Source of the DNA: an uncultured Candidatus Actinomarina sp.
GTDB lineage: Bacteria > Actinomycetota > Acidimicrobiia > Actinomarinales > Actinomarinaceae
DNA length: 64,000 nucleotides
NCBI GenBank assembly: GCA_902533795.1
Contig: CACAND010000001.1
Span: 136,159 to 200,158, forward strand
Direction: 5' to 3'
This document shows, piece by piece, positions 44,886 to 55,146 of this stretch. Within the stretch, counting starts at the first letter, position 1. Each line of letters begins with the position of its first letter. A program made the translations under genes and the position numbers. A model generated the notes under the pieces. The model did no database searches. It was not told the DNA's origin and saw nothing but the letters and a program-made list of their open reading frames with translations.

Positions 44886-44930
44886 TTTAGATATAATTTT
44901 TGAATTTCGATCTTATAATTATATAATTAA

Positions 44931-47282
44931 ATGAAAATAAAATTAGAATCTTTAACCTTATTTGTAAAAAGGTACTCAAAAGTCTTTATAACTCTATTAA
45001 TTCTCTTTTCGATGATGCCAATCCTATTAAATTTTTTACTTTTTAATGATCATAATGTAGGTATAAGAACTACTGATCATCAATGTTTTACTAAAAATTC
45101 AATTTTAAATAAATTTGATGATTCAAGCGACCTTGATATCTTTGAAACTGGAGAAGGAATCTATGTTATTCCTGAAATTAGTAATTTAAAATGTGTTGGA
45201 AAAGTAGTTGATTATGTAGTTGATGAAGAAAGTCTTCTTTTATATATTGGAACAAATCCAAAAGCAACAAATCTAGTTTTTATATTTTCCTTAATTATTT
45301 TTATTTTTTATTCGGCTATTTTCAGGTCGGTAAATTTCCAACTAATTAATGGGTTGTCTTTCATTTTATTTCTTATATCTTTTATCTATTTTTATCTTCC
45401 ATCTTTTCAGATAGTAAATTATTTTGTTTTTGGTTTTTTTGTTATTTCAATTTTGATCTATTCAAATCTTAGGAAAAATAATTTTGATTTGGTTGAAATA
45501 AGTATTTTCATAATTTTTCCAATATTTAGTTTATTGCAATTTAAAGAAAGATGGTTTAGCTGGATCATATTTTTATCGCTTATTTTATTATTAATCTTTT
45601 ATTTGATTCAAGTTAAAATTCAAATAAATAATGAATTTAAATTTTTATCTCTTTTATTTTTTCAAAGTTTAATTCTGAATTTAGGTAGTTTTTTTCAACC
45701 ACTAAGAGACGCTGAACATTGGAGACAAAATCAAAATGCCTTTGCTGCAAAAACTATTGGAAATGAAGGGATAAATTTTCTGAATCCCCTCCCCGTCTTT
45801 GGATTAAATTCCAACGTTCCAATGGAGCTACCGATATTACAAAATTTAAGTGGTTTTTTACAGATCATGGGTGTAAGAGAAGATATCACCCTAAGACCAA
45901 TAGCATGGCTTATATATATTCTGTTCATATACTTTTCCTATAAATTCATACTGAACATTTCAAACGAAAAAATTGGAGAAATAGTTGCAATCTTTTTTGT
46001 TTTTACACCTATATTGTATAAATTCTCAAATTCTTATATGATCGAATTCTTACCACATCTTCTTGGTGTATTATCACTGAATCTAAATATAAATAATAAA
46101 AAAATAGCTCCAATAGTTTTAAGCTTGTCCCTTCTTTCAAAAATTACGACTGGCATAATTTACTTATTTTTATTTGCTTGTATTCAAATTTTTAAAAAGA
46201 AAGAAAAAATAACAAAAACTGCCTATGTTTTGAGTATTGCAATTATTCCAAATATAGTTTGGAATATTTACGCTGATTTTGTAAAGTCTCAAAACTCTTT
46301 AACTTCCTGGTTAACAAGTGAGAATCTATTCTCTCATAATTTTGGAACATTAGAACAATATCAGAACATCGAAATTTACAGAAAGATTCTCATAATCTTA
46401 TTGAACAATGTTTGGGGCCAATATTTAACTTTTATTGGTATTGTTTTGATAATTTACTCAATTTTTAGAAGACCAGAAATTATCTTTGTTTTGATAACTC
46501 CTTTTGTTTTCATCAATCTTTATAATGCACATGAATATTATTTTCTAAGTGTCATACCAATAATTTTGTACTACATAATTTATTCATTACAACAAATAAT
46601 AAAGAAAGACAAGATTTTTATAATTGCTTGTTTGTGTATTCTTGTAAATATAAATTTTGGAATTAATAAAAATAGTAAAGAAAATTATAGAATAGCTTAT
46701 AAAGTTAATGAAGAAATTGAACAAGCCGAGAGTTTGTCAATTAAACTTAAGTCTTACACTTACGAAAATACCTATTTATCTTCTGAAATTAATGATTGGA
46801 ATCCTATTATTTTTTATGAATCAGACAAAAAAGGCATCATGTATTTAGAAAAATTTGAAATACGAGGAAAAACTAGCTGGGATTCAAGAAATATTGCAAA
46901 TGAGAATATTGAGCTTTATGTTTTTGAACAAGGATTCTTAAATATTGACCATTTAAATGTTTACTTATCTAATCAATTTAAAAATTATGAAAAAATTAAA
47001 ATTGATTTATTTCTATATCGTCCAGAAGAAGGGTGGGCAAAAGGTAGAAAGGTGTTTTATTTCATTTTTAGTCCATATAAAGCTGGAGATTTATCTGATA
47101 TCTTAATTTTAAATAACAGTGGCATGAACAAGGTTAGTCAAGGTTTGATTGATTGCTTTTACTCAGAAGAGGTGCTTTCCTCTGAAGCAAGGTCTGATTT
47201 AAACATCATACTTTCAAGTATTGGTAACTATCAATATGAAATTTTAAATAAAAGTTATAATTGTCTAGATGAAAGTGCCTAA
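44931..47282 (+). CDS. large GT-C-like membrane protein with extracytoplasmic two-Cys domain
   Basis: 783 residues. Span 1 (about 18-37) is followed by a soluble loop with Cys52 and Cys88 and IPEISNLKCVGKVVDYVVDE then LLLYIGT, the same pattern as in the protein at 37569. About 11 more spans follow, with the loop QPLRDAEHWRQNQNAFAAKTI (acidic and His residues) resembling the GT39/PMT-like catalytic loop. A C-terminal soluble region of about 200 residues is unrecognised. Two TATAAT boxes precede the ATG. The stop overlaps the next gene by 14 bases. Confidence 0.6.
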   Translation: MKIKLESLTLFVKRYSKVFITLLILFSMMPILLNFLLFNDHNVGIRTTDHQCFTKNSILNKFDDSSDLDIFETGEGIYVIPEISNLKCVGKVVDYVVDEESLLLYIGTNPKATNLVFIFSLIIFIFYSAIFRSVNFQLINGLSFILFLISFIYFYLPSFQIVNYFVFGFFVISILIYSNLRKNNFDLVEISIFIIFPIFSLLQFKERWFSWIIFLSLILLLIFYLIQVKIQINNEFKFLSLLFFQSLILNLGSFFQPLRDAEHWRQNQNAFAAKTIGNEGINFLNPLPVFGLNSNVPMELPILQNLSGFLQIMGVREDITLRPIAWLIYILFIYFSYKFILNISNEKIGEIVAIFFVFTPILYKFSNSYMIEFLPHLLGVLSLNLNINNKKIAPIVLSLSLLSKITTGIIYLFLFACIQIFKKKEKITKTAYVLSIAIIPNIVWNIYADFVKSQNSLTSWLTSENLFSHNFGTLEQYQNIEIYRKILIILLNNVWGQYLTFIGIVLIIYSIFRRPEIIFVLITPFVFINLYNAHEYYFLSVIPIILYYIIYSLQQIIKKDKIFIIACLCILVNINFGINKNSKENYRIAYKVNEEIEQAESLSIKLKSYTYENTYLSSEINDWNPIIFYESDKKGIMYLEKFEIRGKTSWDSRNIANENIELYVFEQGFLNIDHLNVYLSNQFKNYEKIKIDLFLYRPEEGWAKGRKVFYFIFSPYKAGDLSDILILNNSGMNKVSQGLIDCFYSEEVLSSEARSDLNIILSSIGNYQYEILNKSYNCLDESA

Positions 47283-48432
47283 AAGTGATGTAAGTGTAGT
47301 AGGTGGTGCAGGACATATTGGTCTGCCATTAAGTTGCTATATTGCTTCAAAAGGCCATAAAGTCACAATTATCGATACTAATGAAGATGTACTTAAAAAT
47401 TTAAAAAATGATAACCTTCCTTTCAGTGAAGTAAATCTTGAGGAATATTGGAAACTAGCAAAAAATAATAATATTGAATTATCAAATAAAACTCAATCAA
47501 TAGAGAATTCTGACTTTATTGTAATAACACTAGGAAGTTCATCAGAAATAGAAGATGTCAAGATTTTTGACAGTTTATTAAACGATGTACTCCAAAATGC
47601 ACGTCCTGAATCAAAAATAATTCTAAGATCAACTATCAATATTCAAACTATCGAAAATATTGAAACTAATAAATTATTTATTGAAAAAAATTTAAAACTT
47701 GCATATTGTCCTGAAAGAATAGCTGAGGGAATGAGTCTTGAAGAATTACCAGCAATGCCGCAAATAATTGGGGTAAAAAATGATGAAGACTTTCAAATAT
47801 TCCATAATTTTTTTGATTCGATTAATATTTCAAGTAAAAAAACTACATTTAGAAATGCCGTTTTTTTAAAGCTTTTTACAAATACATATAGATATGCAGA
47901 GTTTTCATTAGTAAATGAATTTTATAATATAGCTAAAGAACAGTTAATTGATTTTGATGATATAGTCAGTCTCGCTAAAGATAATTATCCTAGATTAAAA
48001 AATCTACCATCAAAAGGGTTCGTTGGAGGTCCTTGCTTGATTAAAGATACTAAAACATTCATAAAAGAATATGATAAAAGCAACCCACTTCTATCTTCAA
48101 TACAAAATGTAAATGATAAATTTTTTGAAAATATTTTCAACGAATGTCTTGAAATGTTTGAAAACAAAACTTTGATTCAACTTGGACTTTCTTTCAAACC
48201 TAATTCAGATGACTTAAGATCTTCATTGTCTTTAAGATTTTATTTTTATTTAATAGAAAATGGTTTTAAAGTTTATCCTGTTGATAAATTTGTTAAAAGT
48301 GAGGAGATTAAATTTTATGAATTTGGAGAAGTGGAAAATTTAACAAACAATATATTAATCGCTACTTATCACGACTATTTTAAGAAACTCAACTTATCAA
48401 ATAAGAAAGTAGTCACTGTTGGAAATAAATAA
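47269..48432 (+). CDS. UDP-glucose/UDP-ManNAc dehydrogenase family protein
   Basis: 387 residues. VSVVGGAGHIGLPLSCYIA is the NAD loop, LAYCPERIAEG the central motif, KLFTNTYRYAEFSLVNE carries the catalytic Lys201 and Asn205, and SKGFVGGPCLIKDT holds the nucleophile Cys256. Four-electron oxidation at C6 to a uronic acid is expected, most likely UDP-ManNAcA given a WecB-like gene at 36508. The C-terminal domain is somewhat short. It overlaps the genes on both sides. Confidence 0.85.
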   Translation: MKVPKSDVSVVGGAGHIGLPLSCYIASKGHKVTIIDTNEDVLKNLKNDNLPFSEVNLEEYWKLAKNNNIELSNKTQSIENSDFIVITLGSSSEIEDVKIFDSLLNDVLQNARPESKIILRSTINIQTIENIETNKLFIEKNLKLAYCPERIAEGMSLEELPAMPQIIGVKNDEDFQIFHNFFDSINISSKKTTFRNAVFLKLFTNTYRYAEFSLVNEFYNIAKEQLIDFDDIVSLAKDNYPRLKNLPSKGFVGGPCLIKDTKTFIKEYDKSNPLLSSIQNVNDKFFENIFNECLEMFENKTLIQLGLSFKPNSDDLRSSLSLRFYFYLIENGFKVYPVDKFVKSEEIKFYEFGEVENLTNNILIATYHDYFKKLNLSNKKVVTVGNK

Positions 48433-49111
48433 ATCTTTAATAATACCAGTAAAGGAAGAAGGTATAGAAGTATTAGAAATACTTGCTAATTTTTTAGAGC
48501 ATTTAAAAAATGATACAGAATTATTAGTTGTGATTGACTCAATTGAGGACAAGACTCACGAAATTATAAAAAATAGCGCTCTTGATATAAAAATAGTTAT
48601 AAATAATTTAGGTCCTGGTGTAAGTAATGCCATAAACTCTGCAATAAGCGAATGTAAAGGTAAACACATTTGTATCGCAATGGGAGATGGTAGCGATGAC
48701 CCAAGACAGGTTGAAGATTTACTAATTTTAATTCAGAGAGGACTTTCTGTTGCTGTTGCTTCACGTTACTCAAGGGGTGGACAGTTTGTTGGTAATAAAA
48801 ATTTAAAATACATTCTTAGCAAATATTCAGGTTTTTTTCTAAATTTATTATTTAGGGTCGGAACAAAAGATCCAACAAATATGTTTAAAGCTTACGATAA
48901 AAACTTTCTGCAGGAAGTAAAAATTGAAAGTGATGTAGGTTTTACCCTAGGTCTTGAAATGATAGTAAAAGCTAAACTATATAAAAGAATGGTTGGGGAG
49001 ATCCCAACAATTTGGATTGATAGAGCTTTTGGTACATCAAAATTTAATTTTCAATCATTTCTTCCCAAATATTTATACTGGGTAGGAAGGTTAATGCTAA
49101 GAAAGAGATAA
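48419..49111 (+). CDS. GT2 glycosyltransferase
   Basis: 230 residues starting at TTG 48419, inside the dehydrogenase 3' end; no later in-frame start keeps the first beta strand (KSLIIPVKEEGIEVLEILA). The GT-A core shows GPGVSNAINSAISECKG, CIAMGDGSDDPRQVE (acidic metal site) and VASRYSRGG. No large membrane anchor. It resembles dolichyl-phosphate glycosyltransferases. The last base overlaps the next start. Confidence 0.8.
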   Translation: MEINKSLIIPVKEEGIEVLEILANFLEHLKNDTELLVVIDSIEDKTHEIIKNSALDIKIVINNLGPGVSNAINSAISECKGKHICIAMGDGSDDPRQVEDLLILIQRGLSVAVASRYSRGGQFVGNKNLKYILSKYSGFFLNLLFRVGTKDPTNMFKAYDKNFLQEVKIESDVGFTLGLEMIVKAKLYKRMVGEIPTIWIDRAFGTSKFNFQSFLPKYLYWVGRLMLRKR

Positions 49112-50121
49112 TGAAAGTACTTGTAACAGGATCAGAAGGATTTATAGGTGGATACATCGTTAAAGAACTTATAAATAAAGGCTATGAGGTTGTCGGAATT
49201 GATAACTTATCAAAATATGGAAAGCTTGTAAAAAGTTTTTCAGAAGACAAAAATTATAAATTTATACAAAATGATGTCAAAGATAGAGATTTATTACTTG
49301 AGGAAATGTCTGATTGTGAATACTTGATTGCCGGGGCAGCAATGATTGGAGGAATATCTTATTTTCATGATTATGCCTATGATTTACTTTCCGAAAATGA
49401 AAAAATTATATCTACTACTACAGATATTGCAATTGAGTGCCAAAAAAATCATAAACTAAAAAGAACCGTTTTTCTAAGCTCATCGATGGTTTTTGAATCA
49501 AGTGATGTATTCCCCACAAAAGAAGAAGATATAAATCATATACCTCCACCAATTAGTTCATACGGTTTTCAAAAGCTTGCTGTTGAATATTTTGCTAGAG
49601 CCGCCAAAGAACAATATGGACTTGAATATTCAATTGCAAGACCATTTAATTGCGTAGGTATTGGGGAAATAAAAGCAATCAATAGTGATGAAAATTCAAA
49701 AAAATTAACATTAAGTCACGTTGTTCCTGACTTGATACTTAAAACAATGATGGCCGATGACTCAATAGAAATTCTAGGTAATGGAAATCAAATACGTCAC
49801 TATACATACGGTGAAGACCTTGCAAAGGGTATTGTGATGCTACTTGATCACGAAAATGCAAAGAATGATGACTTCAATTTATCTACAAGTGAATCTACCT
49901 CTGTATTAGATTTAGCAGAAAAAATTTGGAAAAAATTGAAACCGGACAAAGAATTTAAATATATATCTACTGACCCATATGAATATGACGTACAAAAAAG
50001 AATACCATCTACTGAAAAAGCAAAAAATTTATTGGGTTTTGAGGCAGATACAAGTCTTGATGAAATGTTAGATATTGTAATTCCATGGATTAAAGATGCA
50101 CATACAAAAGGTTTTTATTAA
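49111..50121 (+). CDS. NAD-dependent nucleotide-sugar epimerase
   Basis: 336 residues, extended SDR. MKVLVTGSEGFIGGYIVKEL is the NAD loop, VFLSSSMVFESSDVFP and ISSYGFQKLAVEYF supply the Ser and Tyr-x3-Lys of the active site, ARPFNCVG and GNGNQIRHYTYGEDLAKGI follow as in UDP-sugar epimerases. Joined by a one-base overlap to the GT2 upstream, so the 44931-50121 genes form one plus-strand unit. Confidence 0.86.
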   Translation: MKVLVTGSEGFIGGYIVKELINKGYEVVGIDNLSKYGKLVKSFSEDKNYKFIQNDVKDRDLLLEEMSDCEYLIAGAAMIGGISYFHDYAYDLLSENEKIISTTTDIAIECQKNHKLKRTVFLSSSMVFESSDVFPTKEEDINHIPPPISSYGFQKLAVEYFARAAKEQYGLEYSIARPFNCVGIGEIKAINSDENSKKLTLSHVVPDLILKTMMADDSIEILGNGNQIRHYTYGEDLAKGIVMLLDHENAKNDDFNLSTSESTSVLDLAEKIWKKLKPDKEFKYISTDPYEYDVQKRIPSTEKAKNLLGFEADTSLDEMLDIVIPWIKDAHTKGFY

Positions 50122-51110
50122 TTCCTTGATTTGAATAAATTTTTTAATATCACATTAGACCAGTAAATTGTTCTTTTTAATACATAAATTATCCTTGTTA
50201 AAAGTAATGCATTAGGATAAATTTGCTTATCGTTTATTCCAAAATGTACAGCATATGAAATTCTGACATCTGTGTTGTATGTATTGTCATCATCATTAAA
50301 ATCACTTAAATTAGTCAACTGGAATGTTTTAGCGTCGCTTCTAAAGTTTCTTTTTTTTGTATGAGTGGCATCATCACCCCAACCAATATTTTTAATGAGG
50401 TTTAGTCTTGGAATGATCGATAAATATTTGTTTTTTATCATCGTTGAATACAACATATAATCCCAATTTTTTTCTTCTCTTGAACTTACTCTGTTTAGCA
50501 TCTTATATATTAAATAAGATTCAAATAGTGAGTATCCATCGAATAATTTCCTAATTTTCCTAAATGGTTGATTCCATAAACTAAGATCTCCATCAAAATT
50601 TTCCCACCTATTTTTCCATGTTGCCCATCCCCATGTGAGTGGAACTTTTGTAAATAAATAACTGTTTTTATTAAAAAAATCTTTATTAATTATAGGACCA
50701 CCATTATCTCCAGATATCATAAACACTCTATCATCTTCAGAATATCTATCTAAAAGAACTGAACAATATTCGTAGAAAGAATCGTTTGGAATACAATCAT
50801 CTTCTAAAATAATTCCAACTGTCTCATTCTCAAATAACCAATCAATAGCTTTTTTTGGGGCTATGTGACTTCCATAATTAATTGTATTTTGCTGAATTTG
50901 AATATCACAACTCCAGTCAATATTCTCAATAATCTTTTTAATTTCATCTATATTTTGACTATCAATAATTTTTTGATTTTCCCGCGGTCCATCGAAATAA
51001 ATATATATTTTTTTAGGCTGAGTTTTACTTAAAGAACTTATAAGTTGTTTTGAAATTTCGGGCCTATTGAAAAGAATTAGAAGCACAGGAACGCTAATAG
51101 ATTTTTTCAT
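50118..51110 (-). CDS. GT2-like glycosyltransferase (HlpA-like family)
   Basis: 330 residues. VPVLLILFNRPEISKQLISS, KKIYIYFDGPRE, INYGSHIAPKKAIDWLF, GIILEDDCIPNDSFYEYC with the D-D metal site, and TWGWATWKNRWENFDGDL are diagnostic of the group often labelled hemolytic protein HlpA-like, which are GT-A sugar transferases of surface glycan clusters. It overlaps GT8 upstream by 4 bases; the 3' end overlaps the convergent epimerase by 4. Confidence 0.78.
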   Translation of the reverse strand: MKKSISVPVLLILFNRPEISKQLISSLSKTQPKKIYIYFDGPRENQKIIDSQNIDEIKKIIENIDWSCDIQIQQNTINYGSHIAPKKAIDWLFENETVGIILEDDCIPNDSFYEYCSVLLDRYSEDDRVFMISGDNGGPIINKDFFNKNSYLFTKVPLTWGWATWKNRWENFDGDLSLWNQPFRKIRKLFDGYSLFESYLIYKMLNRVSSREEKNWDYMLYSTMIKNKYLSIIPRLNLIKNIGWGDDATHTKKRNFRSDAKTFQLTNLSDFNDDDNTYNTDVRISYAVHFGINDKQIYPNALLLTRIIYVLKRTIYWSNVILKNLFKSRN

Positions 51111-52060
51111 ATGTTTTTATTTCTATTTGATAAGAAGCGAATAATTCCAATTAAGAAAAAGAATGGAGATTCAATAAATTCTAATTTCAAGTTTATTAAA
51201 ATTTTAAAAAAATCTTTTATGGCAAATTTTTTCCTTGAGTTAGAGATATAGTATTTTTTATCATAAACTTCATTAAACATATCTTGGAAAATAAAAGAGC
51301 TGCTATGAGCAACGCCTCTTACGTGCCAAGGTTTGAATTTGCCAGAATAGTGAACAAGAGAAATATTATTTTGTTTTAAAATTTCTGTATAGTTTTTTTC
51401 GAAATAATTAACTTTGTAGTTTAAGTTTTCTGATATTTTTAAAAATTTATCATCATAATACTTATTCAAAATATCTTGATCCCAGAAAATCGCATCCTCT
51501 TTTATCTGTGAAAGAATATCAAGCACTTTTTTGGAAAAATTATTTTTTCTAGCTTTTTCAACATCCATCAACATTACACCTGCATTAAAGTAAGAATTTC
51601 CTGTTAATTTAAGTCTTTTGAATGAAGTCTGATTAACATCATTTCTATTTGTTTCTTCCGAAAATCCAGCCTCAAGCCCACTAGAATTTAAATTTTGGAA
51701 TTCTTTTTTAATTTGTTCTAATGGATCAGATATGCAATAAACATCTCCATCTAAATAAATTATATTTTTAATATTTTCTGGAATATATTTTAACAAAAAT
51801 AATCTATAGAAAGTTGCCTCTGTCACATGAGCATCAAGAAGATTATAAAATTTTAAATCACTTTTATTAAATTTGTAAACATTGATATTATTTAAATTTT
51901 CACTTTCTAATATTTTTTTAGGTAAAAATTCGGTGGTTTCTTCTGATTGGTGAATAATAAATATATTTATTTTTTCACTCACACTTTTCAACAAAGAATA
52001 AATAGAAACTATTGTTTGAATATTGTAATTTGAATCAAAGCAATATAAGAAATTTAACAT
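51107..52060 (-). CDS. GT8 glycosyltransferase (LgtC-like)
   Basis: About 317 residues from the ATG at 52060, 2 bases after the preceding stop (a TTG two codons earlier is less likely). MLNFLYCFDSNYNIQTIVSI starts the fold; YLDGDVYCISDPLEQI has the D-x-D; YFNAGVMLMDVEKAR and DQDILNKYY are typical; the final metal-binding His is in LVHYSGKFKPWH. It is a retaining galactosyl/glucosyl-type transferase acting on a lipid-linked or surface glycan. Confidence 0.88.
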   Translation of the reverse strand: MLNFLYCFDSNYNIQTIVSIYSLLKSVSEKINIFIIHQSEETTEFLPKKILESENLNNINVYKFNKSDLKFYNLLDAHVTEATFYRLFLLKYIPENIKNIIYLDGDVYCISDPLEQIKKEFQNLNSSGLEAGFSEETNRNDVNQTSFKRLKLTGNSYFNAGVMLMDVEKARKNNFSKKVLDILSQIKEDAIFWDQDILNKYYDDKFLKISENLNYKVNYFEKNYTEILKQNNISLVHYSGKFKPWHVRGVAHSSSFIFQDMFNEVYDKKYYISNSRKKFAIKDFFKILINLKLEFIESPFFFLIGIIRFLSNRNKNI

Positions 52061-52062
52061 TA

Positions 52063-52926
52063 TCAATAAATTGATGTGTATTTTAGAAGTGTATTCATTT
52101 TCTTTTTTGCCTTGCCTTGAAAATGAATATTCATTAGCTCAAGATATTCATTATTTACTTTGTCAAATATATAGTTTTTATTCTTTTTTTTATCTTTAAA
52201 AATTTTTATAAATTTTCCACTCATTTCATACTGGTCCTTGGAATAAAAGCCCTCTCCATTCCCATAGTTATTCATAAATACAACTCGAGATTCTCCTTTG
52301 TTTTTTGGAAAAATTAAATTATCAACATCAAGAAGATTCATTTTATCAAACAGATAGAAAAAGGTCATATCACATATTCCTCCACCTCCATTTTTTTCAT
52401 GAAAATCTATTTTGTGTTGGATTAATGGCAGCTTGCTTTTATTTATAAATACATCTTCATATAATTCAGAAAACAATTCGTAAAACTCAATAGTTGTTCT
52501 TCCAGAATGGATACTTCCGGTCATATGAAACTCATCCCAGTCATTTAATATAAAATAAGAATTTTCCTTTTCATACTCAATTTCATTAATGTTATCCAAA
52601 AGAATATTGTCAGAATCAATATGGAAAATTGATTTTTTGTGAGTTTGTTTCAAAAATTCTAAAATAGAAAATAATTTAAAATACCATATCCATATAAAGT
52701 CTCCCTTTGTGTTGTAACTAACAAAATAGTCTTGATAATATTTCATTTTTTTAGTGTCTATAAAATCCCTATAGTCATAGAAATCAACGTTTTGGATTTT
52801 ATCTAGTTTTTGACAGGAGCTGTCACCAAGAAAAATTACTTCATTATTTGCTGAAGTAATTTCACAATTAATTTTTAAATAATTTTCATAGTTGTTGTGA
52901 AATAATAAAACTGGAACATCTTCCAT
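52063..52926 (-). CDS. putative GT-A-type glycosyltransferase, unassigned family
   Basis: 287 residues, soluble. VPVLLFHNNYENYLKI starts a Rossmann-like strand, IFHIDSDNILLDNINEI carries a D-x-D-like acidic site, and GSIHSGRTTIEFYELFSELY plus GGGGICDMTFFYLF resemble acceptor/donor loops seen in GT-A enzymes. The family was not recognised. It lies between a methyltransferase and the GT8 gene on the same strand, which supports a role in glycan assembly. Confidence 0.55.
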   Translation of the reverse strand: MEDVPVLLFHNNYENYLKINCEITSANNEVIFLGDSSCQKLDKIQNVDFYDYRDFIDTKKMKYYQDYFVSYNTKGDFIWIWYFKLFSILEFLKQTHKKSIFHIDSDNILLDNINEIEYEKENSYFILNDWDEFHMTGSIHSGRTTIEFYELFSELYEDVFINKSKLPLIQHKIDFHEKNGGGGICDMTFFYLFDKMNLLDVDNLIFPKNKGESRVVFMNNYGNGEGFYSKDQYEMSGKFIKIFKDKKKNKNYIFDKVNNEYLELMNIHFQGKAKKKMNTLLKYTSIY

Positions 52927-52970
52927 ATTGATATTATAACTTCCTATTAGTTTGTAAATTATTAATAAAT

Positions 52971-53840
52971 TTATATAATTTTTTTATAATTTCTTAATTT
53001 TATTTTTTCTTTTTTAAAAATTTCATCAAAGTCTATATTTGTAATAAAACCATTTCTATGAAACTTTTCATTCTCTCCAACCCATCCGTGTATATCAAAA
53101 GTCAAAAAACTTAAATTATTATATTGAATTTTAAGATCTTCAAAGATTTCAAGGGATGCGCTCATTAAATCTGGAAAATCAAGATCATCAAAGTAAAGAA
53201 CAAATGTATCAGATAAAGAATCCTTAATAATATTTCTATATTCGGCCATTACTCCTTTTTTAGTGTGTAAAGCATCTGAAAAAATTAAATCAAATTTCTC
53301 ATTTATACTTTTGAATTCATCTGTGTCTTTTTCATCAAGTAAATCTCCAATAAAATAAATCAGTTTATTTTCATTAAGTTCTGAAGTAAAGTAATTTGAT
53401 TTAAGTTGTGTAAATTTATTAGAAAAGTTAGGATTTATTTCATTATTATCAAAACCAACAATTAATGAGTTGCTCAATTGATTTACGATTTGTAAATAAT
53501 TTTTCATTACAGATACTCCAATTTCTAAGTAATTAATTTTTACTTTATCCATATTTCTAGAAATAAAAACTAAAAGATCAGAGTAAGTTGGATATTCATT
53601 TATTTCGTTATCGATATGTTCAAATAGTTTTTTGGGAATGCCATAATCATTTGCTTTATACTGATCTTCTGTCAAGAAAGTTTCAATACTAGACAAGTAA
53701 AGTCTGTTATCTCGAATAATATTGACAAATTCTTTATTCGTATTTTTATAAAACAAGATATGTATGGCTTGAATTTTTCGTTTTATAAATAACGCAAATT
53801 TTGAATTGTAATACTTTAATTGTTCATTCATTTTTTTCAT
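52971..53840 (-). CDS. class I methyltransferase-like protein
   Basis: 289 residues. An N-terminal helical region (1-110) precedes a Rossmann fold: INYLEIGVSVMKNYLQIVNQ (motif I, atypical V for G-x-G), LIVGFDNNEINP, IYFIGDLLDEK, and FDLIFSDALHTKKGVMAEY. This order resembles Methyltransf_24/cephalosporin-hydroxylase-like enzymes found in surface glycan clusters. Motif I is weak, so activity is uncertain. The start overlaps the GT-C-like gene upstream by 17 bases. Confidence 0.65.
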   Translation of the reverse strand: MKKMNEQLKYYNSKFALFIKRKIQAIHILFYKNTNKEFVNIIRDNRLYLSSIETFLTEDQYKANDYGIPKKLFEHIDNEINEYPTYSDLLVFISRNMDKVKINYLEIGVSVMKNYLQIVNQLSNSLIVGFDNNEINPNFSNKFTQLKSNYFTSELNENKLIYFIGDLLDEKDTDEFKSINEKFDLIFSDALHTKKGVMAEYRNIIKDSLSDTFVLYFDDLDFPDLMSASLEIFEDLKIQYNNLSFLTFDIHGWVGENEKFHRNGFITNIDFDEIFKKEKIKLRNYKKII

Positions 53841-55146
53841 TGATTTTTTGCTTTTTGTTTATAGACAAAAAATAATTGATCAAATAAACCACAAAAATAA
53901 TTATTGAAGCAATTATCCCAATATTGATATCAATTATACCCTCGTAGTTCCAATGATTTAAGAAAATCATAAACGAGAGAACACTTAATAAATGAAGTGT
54001 TTTTAAAAGTTTTTCTTTGTAATTTAGAAGTAAAAATACATTAAGTAAAATAATCAAATTACCAATTGAGTAATAACTAAATCTTATAGGAGGATACCAA
54101 CCAATTAATGAATAAAATAAATAGATTAATGCAGAAAATTTTATTAATTTTTCTAAACCCAAATTATTTCTATAAGCATTTAAGGGATTAGTAATAATCA
54201 CAAAAAAGAAAGGGACAATAAGATAAAGAATTAGTTGAAAATTATCTACTAAATAGCAAGCAAGGAAATTGGGAATTTCCATACAATGCCACCCCCCTTC
54301 AAACCTTCTTGAAGTAAAAAGATATAAAGGCAACCATATAAATTGGCCATAATGTGATGAATTTTCGTCATAAGGAATTTGATTCTCGAAAATAAAAATA
54401 TACAAATTGTAGATAACAAAAGGAAGAATTGAAATTATTAGCATCTTAAAAATATGAGTAAGGTCTTTCATATTAAATTTCATAATTTTCTCAATAAGCA
54501 AAATTAAAAAAACTAAAGTATATCCTACAAGAAATATTCTATGTATTAAGACAAGACAACCAACCAGTAAAGAAGTTTTATAATTTATATTGTCTTGCTT
54601 TGTTATCAAATAAGTATTAAAAGTAATGATCAATAATGTCCAAAGTTGGTTTGATGGATCAAAAATACCCCATTTATTTAATGGACTTGAACATAAAACT
54701 AAAGAAATTAAAAAATATGTAAAAATATTATTAGATAGGTCTTTGTTTAAAATTTTTAAAAATAGAATAGATGAAAGTGTTATTACGAAAATGTTTAATA
54801 ATATGATTGAAATATGTATTGCTACATCAAAATCTGGAATGATATTAAAACTCATAAAATTAATAAAATTTGAAATTAAATTATTGATTGTAATAAACAA
54901 AGGTCTGCCTTGGTAAACATATCCTTCGGTAAATAAAGTTGGTAAATTTCTAATTGCAGAGTAATACGATTCTTGATCGCAACTTATTGGATAAGAAATT
55001 TTAATATTAAAAAATTTGTAATCATTAATTGTGTTACAAATAAAATAATTTGGTTCGATAAATTTAAATACAAAATTTATAAGAAAAAGAAAAGACACAT
55101 TAACAACATTAATTAGGTAAAACTTAATATAAGTCTTGGTATTCAC
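53824..55146 (-). CDS. GT-C-like polytopic membrane protein
   Basis: 440 residues with about 11 spans, GTG start directly after the preceding stop (TAAGTG). The first extracytoplasmic loop has CNTINDYKFFNIKISYPISCDQESYYSAIRNL, with two Cys and an acidic D-Q-E motif; DPSNQLWTLLIITFN lies later. Polymerase (Wzy-like) or GT-C transferase roles are both possible. It belongs to the 50118-56918 minus-strand unit. Confidence 0.55.
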   Translation of the reverse strand: MNTKTYIKFYLINVVNVSFLFLINFVFKFIEPNYFICNTINDYKFFNIKISYPISCDQESYYSAIRNLPTLFTEGYVYQGRPLFITINNLISNFINFMSFNIIPDFDVAIHISIILLNIFVITLSSILFLKILNKDLSNNIFTYFLISLVLCSSPLNKWGIFDPSNQLWTLLIITFNTYLITKQDNINYKTSLLVGCLVLIHRIFLVGYTLVFLILLIEKIMKFNMKDLTHIFKMLIISILPFVIYNLYIFIFENQIPYDENSSHYGQFIWLPLYLFTSRRFEGGWHCMEIPNFLACYLVDNFQLILYLIVPFFFVIITNPLNAYRNNLGLEKLIKFSALIYLFYSLIGWYPPIRFSYYSIGNLIILLNVFLLLNYKEKLLKTLHLLSVLSFMIFLNHWNYEGIIDINIGIIASIIIFVVYLINYFLSINKKQKINEKNE

